Shown here one piece after another: positions 42,457-54,600 of a stretch of 64,000 bases of DNA; the first letter of the stretch is position 1, and each line of letters starts with the position of its first letter. The notes under the pieces are model-generated. The model saw only the letters and a program-made list of their open reading frames with translations. It did not search any database and was not told where the DNA came from. Made by a program: the position numbers and the translations under genes. The DNA comes from Telopea speciosissima (lineage: Eukaryota; Streptophyta; Magnoliopsida; Proteales; Proteaceae): the NCBI RefSeq assembly GCF_018873765.1, contig NC_057918.1, forward strand, positions 43,625,871-43,689,870, written 5' to 3'.

Positions 42457-45169
42457 TTCTATATCAAATAAACATGTTTGTCATATTTGCCCTTTAGCTA
42501 AGCAGACCCGTTTACCTTTTCCAAGGAGTGTGATCTCATCGATTAAATGTTTTGACTTAATACATTGCGATATTTGGGGGCCATACGTTGTTCCCGCCCG
42601 ATGTGGTGCACGTTTTTTTCTCACCATTGTTGATGATTTCTCTAGGTGCACTTGGGTTTACTTACTAAACCATAAGTCTGATGCTTGGCCACAATTGCAG
42701 AATTTTTTCTCAATGATACACACCCAATTTGGGAGCCAAATCAAACAGATCCGATCCGACAATGGTCGGGAATTTTTTAACCATGCTTCCCACCAATTTT
42801 TCAACACCCATGGAGTTATCCATCAACATAGTTGTGTTGACACCCCTCAACAAAATGGGGTTGTCGAACGCAAACATCGCCACCTCCTCAATGTTGCTAG
42901 GGCCCTCTCTTTTCAAGCCCACCTCCCACCGGAATTTTGGGGTGACTGCATCCTCACAGCCACACATCTTATTAACCGCTTACCCACCAAAGTTTTACAC
43001 CACAAATCACCCATTCAGGTCCTCACCAACAAACCACCAGTTTACAATCACCTTCGGACTTTTGGGTGCCTTTGCTATCGCCACACCCACAATTCGATCA
43101 AAAATAAATTTGATCCACGAGCCTCTCCAGGCGTTTTTATTGGTTACCCATATGCTCAGAAGGGCTACAAGGTCTATGACCTCGCCACTCGCAAAGTATT
43201 TGTCAGTCGAGAGATCACATTCCATGAAACCAATTTCCCATTACATACTAACTCTACCCATTCCGACCCCCGCAGCCTTCCCTTACCAGTGATGGATTCC
43301 ACCACTGATTACCCAATACCCACGCCATCACCCACACCGCCGGTGCCCAACCCTCCACCTGCCCCTGTTGCACCAGTTCCCCAACCCAATCCAGACCCAC
43401 CTCCACCTGTCCCCCCACCACCCGCACCCACTCTACCCCCAATAATCCCTCTCAGACGCTCCCTAAGAACCCTACAACAGCCATTGCGTCTTAAGGACTA
43501 CCAGTGTTCAGTCGCTACCCACCCTTCGTTTCCTTCCGCTGCAGGTACTCTCTTTCCCACCGTTTCTCTCATTTCTTATCATATGCTCTCACCCTCTCAT
43601 TTCCAGTTTATCAGGTCACTCTCTGCCATCAAGGAGCCAACTAGTTTTTCAAAGGCTTCTCTATCCCCAGATTGGAAGGAGGCAATGCAGGCTGAGATCA
43701 AGGCTCTTGAGCTTAATAACACATGGACTTTGGTCCCTCTCCCCTTCCATACAAAACCCATTGGTTGCAAATGGGTGTACAAGATCAAGAGGAAGGCGGA
43801 TGGTACCATCGAGCGTTACAAAGCCCGCTTGGTCGCTAAGGGTTACACACAGACTGAGGGCCTCGATTACCATGAAACATTCGCCCCAGTTGCAAAACTC
43901 GTCACTGTTCGCACATTAATGGCTATTGCAGCTGTTTACCAATGGCCCCTCTCACATCTCGATGTACACAACGCCTTCTTACATGGCGACTTAGACGAAG
44001 AAGTTTATATGAAACTACCACCGGGTTACCAGGGATAGGGGGAGAACACTGTTTGTCGGCTCAATCGTTCTTTATATGGCCTCAAACAGGCTTCCCGGCA
44101 GTGGTTCGCCAAGCTCTCCGCGGCACTTATCCGCCTAGGTTTCACCCAATCCAAGGCTGATTACTCATTATTTTTTCAAGGTCGAGATGCTTCTGCTATC
44201 TATATTCTAGTGTACGTTGATGACATCCTTATCACCGGCCCAAACACCAGTGCCATTGCTGCCCTCAAAGTAACCTTGCATCAGCAATTTCGCCTCAAGG
44301 ACCTTGGCCCAGTCAAGTACTTCCTAGGCCTTGAGGTGGCCCGGTCTCGCCATGGCATATTTCTAAATCAGCGACAATACACCTTGGACATCCTTTCGGA
44401 TATGAATTTTACAGAGGCCCGACGCACAGCTTTCCCTATGGAACAACACCTCAAATTCTCTACCTCCGAGGGTGAGTTACTCGCTGATGCAAGTCCATAC
44501 CGCCGCCTGATTGGTCGGCTGATTTATCTCACTATCACACGGCCCGACATAGTTCATAGTGTTACACTATTGAGCCAATTCATGCATCAGCCCCGCCAAC
44601 CCCACATAGACGCTGCAACTAGGCTTCTTCGGTACTTGCATAGCACGGCCGGGCAAGGCATCTTACTCTCCTCTTCTAGTGCTCTCACATTACGCGCTTA
44701 TTGTGATTCCGACTGGGCTAGTTGCCCTGAGACCAGACGCTCCACCAGTGGCTATTGCATCTTTCTTGGCTCCAGCCCGATCTCCTGGAAGTCCAAGAAA
44801 CAACAGACGGTTTCCCGCTCCTCCGCTGAAGCTGAATATCGTTCCATGGCTGTCACCACTTGCGAGCTTATTTGGTTGACTACTCTTCTACAGGACTTGG
44901 GCATTGTCCGGACCCAGCCCATACCTTTATACTGCGACAACCAGGCCGCCCTCCACATTGCAGCTAATCCTGTGTTCCATGAGCGTACCAAACACATCGA
45001 GATTGACTGCCACATCGTTCGTGATCACATCAACAACGGTCTGCTACGACCGACTTATGTCCCTAGTTCTACTCAAATTGCGGATATTTTCACAAAGGCC
45101 CTGGGTGCTACTCTATTCACCACTTTGAAGGCCAAGTTGGGTGTTCTCAACATTCACAGCCCACCTTGA
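42457..45169 (+). pseudogene. copia pol (integrase, RT, RNase H), one stop, HH motif lost
   Basis: The frame (second relative to gag) opens with KHVCHICPLAKQTRLPF, the Cys half of the integrase zinc domain; the preceding His half is absent. The integrase core is intact (FDLIHCDIWGPYV, FLTIVDDFSRCTW, IRSDNGREFFN, PQQNGVVERKHRHLL). After the tail and a long Pro-rich linker (43330-43450) come RT (WVYKIKRKADGTIERYKA, DVHNAFLHGDL), a TAG at 44036-44038 after PPGYQG, then SLYGLKQASRQW and LVYVDDILITG with catalytic YVDD, and RNase H (YCDSDWASCPETRRSTSG) ending LNIHSPP at 45169. Apart from the missing segment and the single stop it is complete. Confidence 0.9.
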
Positions 45170-45176
45170 GGGGGAG

Positions 45177-45424
45177 TATTGGAGATACTAGAAGATCCTT
45201 AGAAGATCCTGCAAATCACATGTTCCACATGTGATAATACAGCTTTTGGATTGATAGAATTCTACAGCTATTAGATTGATAGACTCCCTGATTTTATTCA
45301 TTCTTTCCATATTCCTTTTATTTGATTTTCTTACCTTGTATAGATTCATTCTATCTTGTATAAATGCACAGTCATATCAATGAAACACACAGGCAATTCA
45401 CACAATCTGATTCCAATTGTAACA
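45177..45424 (+). repeat. 3' LTR of the young copia
   Basis: 248 bp, identical to the 5' LTR; preceded by CTTGAGGGGGAG and followed by target duplication GAGTC. Confidence 0.94.
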
Positions 45425-46728
45425 GAGTCGGAGTTGCCATTATGGGTGAGGTTGTATGGTCTTAATCTTCACTATTGGGGACATCGCTCTTTGGGACGAA
45501 TTGCAAGCGTCCTTGGTCGACCCATTTGCGTAGACAGCAGGACTTTGCTTCGTGAGCATTTGTCTTTTGCGCGATTGTGTGTATCGATCAAGGCAGTAGA
45601 TGGTTTGCCATCTGCTATTCCCATTGCATTGGAGGACGGCACTATCATGGAGCAATCTGTTCATTATGATTGGAGGCCGGCATTGTGCTCTGTGTGTGGT
45701 GTCTTTGGACATATTGAAAAGGATTGCACTGTTGCTGCTATTGCACAATCTGCTACAGCAGATGGATCGCACAGTGAGGCTATGGAGGTTGAAGAGGAGT
45801 GGATTACTCCAAGTCGACACCGTTCTACAGGCAAAAGGCCATTAGAGGCGAATGATGGTACAACTCCGGTGGGCTCCTCTGGTGGTGGTGGTAATTCGAC
45901 GACGGCTGCGACATTGGAGAAACCTGCGCCAACGCCTTCCCTGCATGGAGTGCCTCCCAACTTGCCACGTGGAGGAAAGGGGTCGACGGTTTCAGAAGTT
46001 GCAGTTGGAGTTAAAAATTCAAATTTAAAATTGCAGGGGCGTGGACATGTTGCGTCTTCTAAGGGAATGGTAACTACCCATGCAACGGGTATGCAGGCAG
46101 TTAAAGGGAACCAAGGATCTTCAAACCGTAGCTCTAAAGATTGTATTGGTTCGGCTGATGTCCCACGGTCTGCTGTTGGTTCGGTTGGAAAGACATCTGC
46201 AATGCAGCCTACTGCTTCCAGTAAGGGTTCTGCTTCGGCTGTGACTGTCTTACCCCCAGATGCCAATGATATGCCTGTGGTTAATGTTCAATCAGATGGT
46301 GTTGCTACTAGAAGTCCAGTGCAAATGGATGTCGCCTTAAATTCCAATCGATATGCAGCAGTGGAGCAAGTTGGTGTTTCTGAGGATAATGTGGAGGGTG
46401 TGACTGCTGCTTCCTCTCTTAGAGAACGAGATAGGAGTCCAGGTCGGGGAGCCCCATCGCGTCGCTCCTCTTCTCCTCTTTCTTCATGATTAAGTTTGGT
46501 GCATGGAATATCAGGGGGATGAATGCCCCTGGTAAACGTAGGGCAGTCTTGGACTGGGCTTCTACTAATCACTTAGCTTTCTTTGGAATTTTGGAGACTC
46601 ATGTAAGATCAAGTAATTTTACTAGTTGTTATAGCGTGTTTTGTAAGCGTTGGAAGTGTTTTACTAATGATAATTTGGCTGATTATGATCGAATCTGGGT
46701 CTTATGGGATGAGGATTTTGTTGCTTTA

Positions 46729-47028
46729 TGTTGGCGAAACTAAAGGAATTGAATATTCCTATTTGGTAGCAAATCTGGGTCTTACCCAAGATAAGAAAAA
46801 TGACCGTTACAAGACAGCTTGTACCCATTGTAGATACCCATATCAACACATGTGTAATTCTTTATTTAAGGATAATTAACCCTCCTCAATAAGCTAAGAT
46901 TGAGAGAGGAATTTCACCGTGGAGTAGGATTCCATCTTCAGGAAGTCCGAACCACATTACATGCGTTCTTCTTCTTCTTTGTGCTGTGTTTGCATAACCC
47001 TTGTGCTCTAGCAAGGTATCTTTTATCA
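46729..47028 (+). repeat. 5' LTR of the 47-kb copia
   Basis: 300 bp; includes TTTATTTAAGGATAA (about 46861-46875) as a possible promoter AT box and a TTCTTCTTCTTC run near the end. Partner 51368-51667. Confidence 0.93.
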
Positions 47029-47173
47029 TGGTATCAAAGCAATACTGTTTCTGGGATTACATCGTCTGCTATCGTCGTTCTTGAATATCTCTGATTTTGG
47101 GAGCAAGTGCATCTGTGAATCAGCAAGTCTGCAATTCACCAGATAAGTGCCTTACTTTCTTTGTTTTTTTATC

Positions 47174-48270
47174 ATGGCTGGTTCGACTAAATCATCTGAA
47201 TCTGGATCTGGAACTAATAAACCAGCTTCCAATGAGACTAATAATCTCAGCAACCGTCTTACCTCCATGACTCTTAATGGCCTAAACTACCTGCCATGGG
47301 CACGGGCTGTAACCGTTGCTCTTGGAGGACGTTCTCGGCTAGGATATATTAATGGCAAAATCGTGGCTCCTAATCCGGAAGACAGTAAGTTTGCCGAATG
47401 GAAAACTAATGACAATCTTGTCATGAACTGGCTGTTCAATTCCATGGAACCGCAAGTTTATGAAGTTTTTGCATATTCTAAGACCTCTAAAGTGCTTTGG
47501 GATTCCCTGAAGGACATGTACGGGCAAGCTGAGAATGCCTCTCGTATATTTGAATTGCAACAAGAAATTTCCCATATGAAACAAACTTTTGGGCAATCTT
47601 TCACTGATCATCTTGGTAATCTAAAGCGCAAATGGGATGAACTGAGGCAATATTGCCCCCCTGCTGCCACCATTGATATTTACACCCAACGTGAGGAGTA
47701 AGATCGTGTGTTCCAACTTCTGTCCAGCCTGCGATCTGATTATGAAGATCTCAAGAGACAAATCCTGATGAATAGTATCTTACCCTCCTTTACCACCGTG
47801 TGTGCAACTATCCAGCGAGAGGAGACATGACGTCGTGTTATGCAATCCAATCAGAAATCAGGTAACGATATATCTGAAAACTCTGTGTATACTGCTAATC
47901 TCGGTTTTACTTCTCAAGGTAACCGAAAAGATGGAAAGAAAGGTGAAAAGAGAGGTGGATCACGTTACCACTGTGACCACAGTGATCGTGATGGGCATAC
48001 TAAAGATAGATGTTGGGGCCTTCATCCTCACCTTCGCCAAAATAAAAGAAAAGATATCAAAGGGGGAACTGATGCTAATCTTGCCGTGTCACCTAATCTG
48101 CAATTATCTCTTGGTCAATTGGCTACGCAATTGCAAAATCTGTTACAATCTGGTGGATCAACTGGATCCTTAGGCTCTACTTCTGCAGTCACGGATTCTG
48201 GTAATGATCTCTCTACTTTATCGAAAGACTTTTTTATAGTTGATTCTGGAGCCACTCATCATATGTGTTG
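47174..48270 (+). pseudogene. copia gag and protease start, interrupted
   Basis: Start MAGSTKSSESGSGTNK at 47174. The gag core reads LNGLNYLPWARAVTVALGGR and YGQAENASRIFELQQEISHM. A TAA at 47699-47701 and a TGA at 47828-47830 fall in the frame, which otherwise continues (VFQLLSSLRSDYEDLKRQIL). The zinc knuckle reads CDHSDRDGHTKDRC, Ser replacing the second Cys. Protease FFIVDSGATHHMC is intact but is followed at once by a TGA (48268-48270) where Arg or Trp is expected. Confidence 0.85.
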
Positions 48271-51200
48271 AGATTCCTCTACATTATCTCAATTATAAAA
48301 TAACCATGGTCACTCTTCAATCACTGTGGCTAATGGTACTCAGGTGCCGGTTCAGGGTGTTGGTAAGCTTGCTTTGTGTTCAAAGGTTTCAGATGGTTTA
48401 CTTGTGCCTTCATTATCTTCTAACCTTTTATCTGTAAGCAAGTTAACCAAGGAATTTAATTGTGATGTTATTTTCTCTTCTACCAAGGTAATATTCCAGG
48501 ACAGCATATCAAAGAAGAAGATTGGTGAAGGATATTGTCACAATGGTTTATACAAGTTTGATTTTCCTGACACGGCCCTCCTTGCAAGACAACCCAATGA
48601 TACTGTGGGGCGTCTCTGGCATGGACGTTTCGGTCATCCCTTTGACCGGGTGTTACATTTATTGAATCCGTCTTTTTCTCTTAATTCTAGTAATTGTGAA
48701 ATTTGCCATTACTCTAAACAACATAGGTTACCTTTCCCTCTTAGTACTACTACTTCTAAAAGGGTTTTTGGTTTGATACATTCTGATGTCTGGGGGAGAG
48801 CACCTGTTGACTCTAGAGATGGTTTTAATTATTTTATTACGTTTATTGATGATAAAACTCGTAATACCTGGTTATATCTGTTAACTTCTAAGAGTGAAGT
48901 TTTCAAAAAATTTCAAGATTTTTGCCAACTTGTGCATACTCAGTATGATGCCCATATTCAAGTTCTAAGAACTGATAACGGCACTGAATACACCAATGGT
49001 CCTTTTGAGGCCTTCCTTAAACAACGTGGCATTGTCCACCAAACTTCCTATGTCGGAACCTCTCAACAGAATGGCGTAGCTGAAAGAAGAAACCACCACC
49101 TGCTTGAGGTAACAAGGGCTCTCTTATTTCATGCCAATGCCCCTAAATCTTACTGGTCTGATGCTATACTCACTAGTTGCTACCTAATCAACAGGTTGCC
49201 TAGTAAGGTCCTTGATTATAAGTCTCCAATGGAAATTCTTCGTGGTCGTCCAGTAAATATTTCACATCTTCGTATTTTTGGCAGTATATGTTATGTTCAT
49301 TCTCAAAATGGTGGAAAATTGGACCCTCGTGCCCGTAAATGTATGTTTGTAGGATATTCATCCCATAAAAAGGGTTATAAATGCTATGATCCTACAAATC
49401 GAAAGATGACCATTTCTCGTGATGTTCAATTTGATGAAAGCCATATGTTTTTTTCTGGCAGGAGTCAAATTCAGGGGGAGAATGGTGGTGACTATGACTA
49501 CAGTCAATTCAATATGGAATTTGTCCTGCCTATTGTTAATGATAACATAGGTACAAGTAATGATCAGCACACTGAGAATGTCACTGAGCTCATCACCGAG
49601 CCTGATGCTGAGCCTAATGTTGAGGCTAATGTTCAGCCCAACACTGAAATCGAGGAAGCTGAGGCTATCTTACCTATAAATCAGGTTCTGGTTCCCATTG
49701 AACCTCTTCGGAGATCCTTTCGGGTGACTTGGCCTACTGTTAAATTATAGGATTTTTCTTACCATATTGTCAATTACCCAATAGAAGCTCATCTCTGCTA
49801 TGACAATATAGCATCCGAGCTTTGAGCTTTTTTGAGCATGATTGATGCTACTAAGGAGCCCAGTAGCTATAATGAAGCTAAGACCTTTCCTATATGGGTC
49901 AAAGCTATGGAAGAAGAGCTTATAGCTCTAAACAAAAACCACACTTGGGACATTGTCTGTTTGCCCAACGGGAAAAGACCTGTAGGATGTTGGTGGATAT
50001 ATAAAATTAAACACAAAAGTGATGGGTCAATAGAAAGACACCAAGCTAGGCTGGTTGCAAAGGGTTATACTCAAACCTACTGGGTTGACTATAAGGAAAC
50101 ATTTGCTCCCGTAGTCAAGATGAACACTGTGCATGTTATTCTATCTGTGGCTGTTAATTATGGGTGGTCTTTATTTCAAATGACGTAAAAAATGCTTTTT
50201 TGCAGGGTGACCTAGAGGAGGAAGTATATATGGAAATTCCCCCAGGTCATGACTTGGAAAACAAGAAGGGGATGGCATGTAAACTCAACAAAGCTATCTA
50301 CGGTCTTAAACAATCACCACGTGCGTGGTATGGAAAGTTAAGTTATGCCCTTATAACTGGAGGTTTTAAAAGGGGAGAATCGGATTCCTCCCTCTTCATT
50401 AAGAGGAATGACAAAGGCATTGTGGTCATTCTGGTTTATGTGGATGATATTGTCATCACTGGCAGTAATCTTCAAGAAATAGCTAAGCTCAAGCAGTACT
50501 TAAGTGACAAATTTGTTATTAAGGATTTGGGGAGACTTCGATATTTTCTCGGTATTGAAATTGCCCGATCTAGTAAAGGGTTGTTTATGTGTCAGAGAAA
50601 GTATGCCTTAGATCTTTTAAAAGAAACCTGGAAGCTTGGAGCTAACCCGGTGGAATCTCCTATGGACTATAGTAGTAAATTTGCAAACAAGGATGTTCCC
50701 TTGTCTGATAGTAGTCGTTTTCAAAGGTTAGTTGGTCGCTTAATCTACTTGACTATTACCAGGCCTGACATCACCTATGCTGTGAGCTATGTCAGCCAAT
50801 TTATGCACTCCCCCACTGAGGGACACATGGACCTTGTTGATCGTATCCTACGATACCTGAAGTCATGTCCTGGAAGGGGAATTTGGATGAAACAAAATGG
50901 TCACACTGAAATTATTGGCTATGCTAATGCTGATTGGGCAGGAAGTCCTACCGACAGAAGGTCTACCACAGGTTTTTGTACCTTTGTCGGAGGAAATCTG
51001 GTTACTTGGAAAAGTAAAAAACAGAGTGTTGTTGCTCGTTCAAGTGCTGAAGCAAAATATCGGGCAATAGCTTCTACTACCAGTGAGCTGATTTGGTTAA
51101 AATTATTGATGCATGAACTTGGTCTTTATGTCTCACATGTTCCTATGAAGTTATTCTGTGATAATCAAGCAACCATACATATTGCATCCAACCCTATCTT

Positions 51201-51408
51201 TCATGAAAGAATGAAGCACATCGAAGTTGACTGCCACTTCGTTCGCGAAAAAGTTCAAGACAAGACCATTGAGACTCTGTACATTCCAAGCAAGAGTCAA
51301 CATGCCGATATGTTCACTAAAGCTTTATCTGGAGGAATCTTTCTATTTGGTAGGAAATCTGGGGGAGTGTTGGCGAAACTAAAGGAATTGAAAATTCCTA
51401 TTTGGTAG
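48271..51408 (+). pseudogene. copia pol (integrase, RT, RNase H), interrupted
   Basis: After a TAA near 48296 the frame runs from ANGTQVPVQGVGKLAL through the integrase zinc domain (LWHGRFGHPFDRVLHLL, CEICHYSKQHRL), core (LIHSDVWGRAPVDSRDG, FITFIDDKTRNTW, VLRTDNGTEYTNG, QQNGVAERRNHHLLEV) and tail to a TAG at 49748. RT resumes at 49832 (WWIYKIKHKSDGSIERH). A one-base loss near 50180, in the conserved Gln-Met-Asp-Val block, shifts the frame; RT then continues (LNKAIYGLKQSPRAWYGK; LVYVDDIVITGS) to RNase H (ADWAGSPTDRRSTTG), ending at 51408 inside the 3' LTR. Otherwise complete. Confidence 0.88.
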
Positions 51409-51667
51409 GAAATTTGGGTCTTACCCAAGATAAGAAAAATGACCATTACAAGACAGCTTGTACCCATTGTACATACCCATCTCAACACATGTGTAATTCT
51501 TTATTTAAGGATAATCAACCCTCCTCAATAAGCTAAGATTGAGAGAGGAATTTCACCGTGGAGTAGGATTCCATCTACAGGAAGTCCGAACCACGTTACA
51601 TGCGTTCTTCTTCTTCTTTGTGTTGTGTTTGCATAACCCTTGTGCTCTAGCAAGGTATCTTTTATCA
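51368..51667 (+). repeat. 3' LTR of the 47-kb copia
   Basis: 300 bp, ten differences from the 5' LTR; followed by CTTTA and resumption of LINE ORF2. Confidence 0.93.
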
Positions 51668-54600
51668 CTTTAGAACCCATTTATTCTACTGACCAGCTAA
51701 TTCATGTGAGGCTAAAGGTGAAGCAATCATCTCGGGTGTTTGAGGTTACTTTTGTTTATGGCACTAATTTTGCACCAGAGAGGGAGGCTTTATGGGGCAG
51801 TTTACGTTCTCTCAAGAACTCGATTTCTCACCCTTGGATTGCACTTGGAGATTTCAATTCCGTTTGTACTCCTTCAGAAAAGTTGGGGGTAGACCGGTTT
51901 CCTTCTCTATGACCCAGCCTCTCTCATCTTGCTTAATGGATACGGATCTTATGGATCTTAAATGGGGTGGTAATTTGTTTACTTGGAGCAATAAGGCTGT
52001 TGGCGAGGCACGTATTGCTTCCAAGATTGATAGGGTTCTTGTTGATGCGGGCTGGTTGGGTGCTTTTCCATCATCACATGCACTGTTTCAGAATCCGGGC
52101 ATTTCTGATCACAGTCCCATGGTGGTCACTTTGGAGACACATTTTACTAGACATGGGAAGCAGTTCTACTTCTTCAACCATTGGGCTGATCATGTAGATT
52201 TTATTCCTATGGTGCAAGAGGTGTGGAGTCAATCCTCTTCGAGTTCCCCTATTTATGGTTTGGTTAATAAGCTTCATCGACTTAAGCTTCGGCTTAAGAA
52301 TTGGAGTCGACAGACTTTTCATCATCTTGATCGCCGGATTGATGCCCTGGCTAGGCAGGTTGATGATTTACAAGACATTTTGCGGGTTACCCATCCTGAT
52401 CCATTTGTTGTGGATAGGGAAAGGTCTCTCTCAGGGCAACTTCGCCATTTGCTTAATATTCGGGAATCAGAATTGTGCCAACGGTCACGTGTACGCTGGC
52501 TTACTCTTGGTGACCGAAATTCTGGTTTTTTCCATCGAGCCTTGAAGTCAAGAAGGAACAGAAATCGGGTTTGACCCAGCCATTCTGCTGAGGGGGAATT
52601 GCTAGATGATGAGGACTTAATCAGAGTTGAAGCAGCTAGGCACTTTGAGGATCAATTCATGGGGTCTCCACAGGTTATTTGTTCACCATTTGACCTCCCT
52701 TTGAATCGATCTCTGGATTTTCTTGATGGTGTTAACCTTACAAAGGAGTTTACTAAGGAGGAAATCAAGGGGGTGGGCTTCTCGGCAGATGATGACAGCT
52801 CTCCTGGTACAGATGGTTTTGGTGCGTACTTCTTCAAGAGAGCTTGGCCAGTTATTGGTGATGCTATGTGTAGGGCTATTTGGGATTTCTTCACCAACCT
52901 TCATCTTCCAGAACAGGTGAAGCTTTCTAGATTAACCCTGGTTCCTAAAGGTGAAGTACAGTCAACCTTCATTGATTTTCGCCCAATAGCTGTAAGTCCT
53001 TTTCTCTACCGAGTTATAGCAAAGCTTTTGGCTAACAGAATATAATTAGTGATTCACAAGTTGGTTGGTAGTAACCAATCGGGTTTTATGGAGGGGCGCC
53101 ATATTGCTGATAATGTTCTCTTGTGTCAAGAGTTATTATATGGTTATCATGCCAATAGTGGTATGGCCCGCTTTGCTGCGAAGATTGACTTACGTAAGGC
53201 TTATGATTCAGTCTAGTGGAGCTTTTTGTTTACTCTTTTGCACCGTTTGAATTTCCCCCTAGTGTTTATTAATTGGATCTCTCAGTGCATTGTGAACCCT
53301 GGATATGTTGTGTTCTTGAATGGCGCCCAATCCCCAAAGTTCTCTGCCAATAGGGGATTGAGGCAGGGGTGCCCTATGTCCCCTTTTCTTTTTAATATTG
53401 TGCTCCAGTTTTTCTCTGATTCTCTTGCTGTGGAGGCCAATAATGGAACTTTTGCATACCATCAGTTTTGTGAGAAGCCGGAGTTGACATCTGTATGCTT
53501 TGCTGATGATCTATTTGTCTTTGGTAAAGCAAGTTGTGCTAATGTTGAGACTTTGGTTCGTGTGCTCAATGACTTCTCAAAGGTGTCTGGGTCGTCAATT
53601 AATACTGGGAAGTCTTCAATTTTCTTTGCTAATACATTGCTTGATACACGTGATTTCTTTGTGAGATCTTTGGGTATTCAGGTGGGAACCCTCCCGATCA
53701 AGTATTTGGGTGTCCCCCTTGGTTCCAAAAGGTTACACAATAATGACTTTACTGAGCTTATTGCAAAAGTTGAATCTAGAATTTCTTCTTGGAAGACACG
53801 GTTACTCTCTTTTGCAGGTAGGCTAGCCCTTATTCAATCTGTTTTAATGGGCTTGATTTCAAATTGGGTTACTGTTTTTCGCCTTCCTGCAAAGGTTGTG
53901 GTGACCCTAGAGGGGATGATGGTGAAGTTCCTATGGAAGGGTTGTTTTGAGAGTGATTCATACAAAGTGGCATGGAGTGTTGTGTGTCGTCCAAAGGGTG
54001 AAGGGGGTTCGGGCTTACAACGCCTGAAGGGTTGGAACACGACAACATTGATGAGGTATCTTTGGACTGTGGTCTCTGGTACTGACTCATGTTGGGCTTT
54101 GTTTGTTAAGTATAGGTGGTTGAGGCGTCACTCCATCTGGTCTCTTCCCATGCCTACAAACTGTTCTTATTCCTTTTGCAAAATTCTAAGGACAAGACGG
54201 TTTGCAGAGGGTTTTACTCGGACACTTATTCACTCTGGTGAGGGAACCTTGTTGTGGTTTGACCCTTGGTTACCAAGCGGACCATTGGGAATCATGGAAT
54301 TTTGGTTGCAGAGGCCCTAGGGCGTAATCCATTTGATTCGGTTGATCGTTTTATTGCTAATGGAAGTTCATGGGAGGACTCTCGGTTGGATCCTTGTATT
54401 CAGGAGCGTTGGTCAGAAGTTATTTCAACTAAATTCCATCCACGGCTTTGGCAAGACACCTGTGTTTAGATCCCCACTTCCCATGGGATGTATAGCCTGC
54501 GCACGGCTTGAGATGTGGTGCGTGTTTGTGGTGATGCGGTTGATTGGAGCGATCTGGTTTGGTTTCCTTCAGCACAACCTCGTTTTTCTTTTATATCTTG

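Larger units (their letters stand above)
40765..45424 (+). mobile_element. Complete copia element with identical LTRs, inside LINE ORF1
   Basis: Two 248-bp LTRs (40765-41012 and 45177-45424) that I find identical base for base, flanked by target duplication GAGTC (40760-40764 and 45425-45429). The primer site TGGTATCAGCC (41013 onward) and polypurine tract CTTGAGGGGGAG (45165-45176) are in place. Identical LTRs mean very recent insertion. The coding region nonetheless has an internal deletion at the gag-pol border region (42400-42460) and one in-frame TAG (44036-44038), so it was probably mobilised by proteins from another copy. Confidence 0.95.
40601..46489 (+). pseudogene. LINE ORF1 (DUF4283, CCHC), split by a copia
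   Basis: The ORF1 parts are 40601-40764 and 45430-46489, interrupted by the copia at 40765-45424. The left part reads GIFVFDFQGVDLSRQILAEG and RPLVLRPWSPK (C-terminal half of DUF4283). The right part continues in the same frame with ELPLWVRLYGLNLHYWGHRS and a zinc knuckle CSVCGVFGHIEKDC (CX2CX4HX4C), then a long Ser/Gly/Val-rich tail. The right part has no stop until the TGA at 46487. The protein is thought to coat LINE RNA. The N-terminus is missing, and the insertion would end translation in the copia LTR. Confidence 0.88.
46729..51667 (+). mobile_element. Complete copia element inside LINE ORF2 (4.9 kb)
   Basis: 300-bp LTRs at 46729-47028 and 51368-51667, beginning TGTTGGCGAAAC and ending CTTTTATCA, with perfect target duplication CTTTA (46724-46728 and 51668-51672). 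The primer site TGGTATCAAAGC (47029-47040) fits initiator-Met tRNA. The purine tract TGGGGGAG precedes the 3' LTR. The LTRs differ at 10 of 300 positions by eye, so it is clearly older than the copia at 40765. Removing it restores the LINE frame (DFVAL joined to EPIYS). Confidence 0.95.

Noticed and set aside
45664..46266. 200-codon minus-strand ORF
   Set aside because: Antisense of the LINE ORF1 tail carrying the zinc knuckle; no independent motif.
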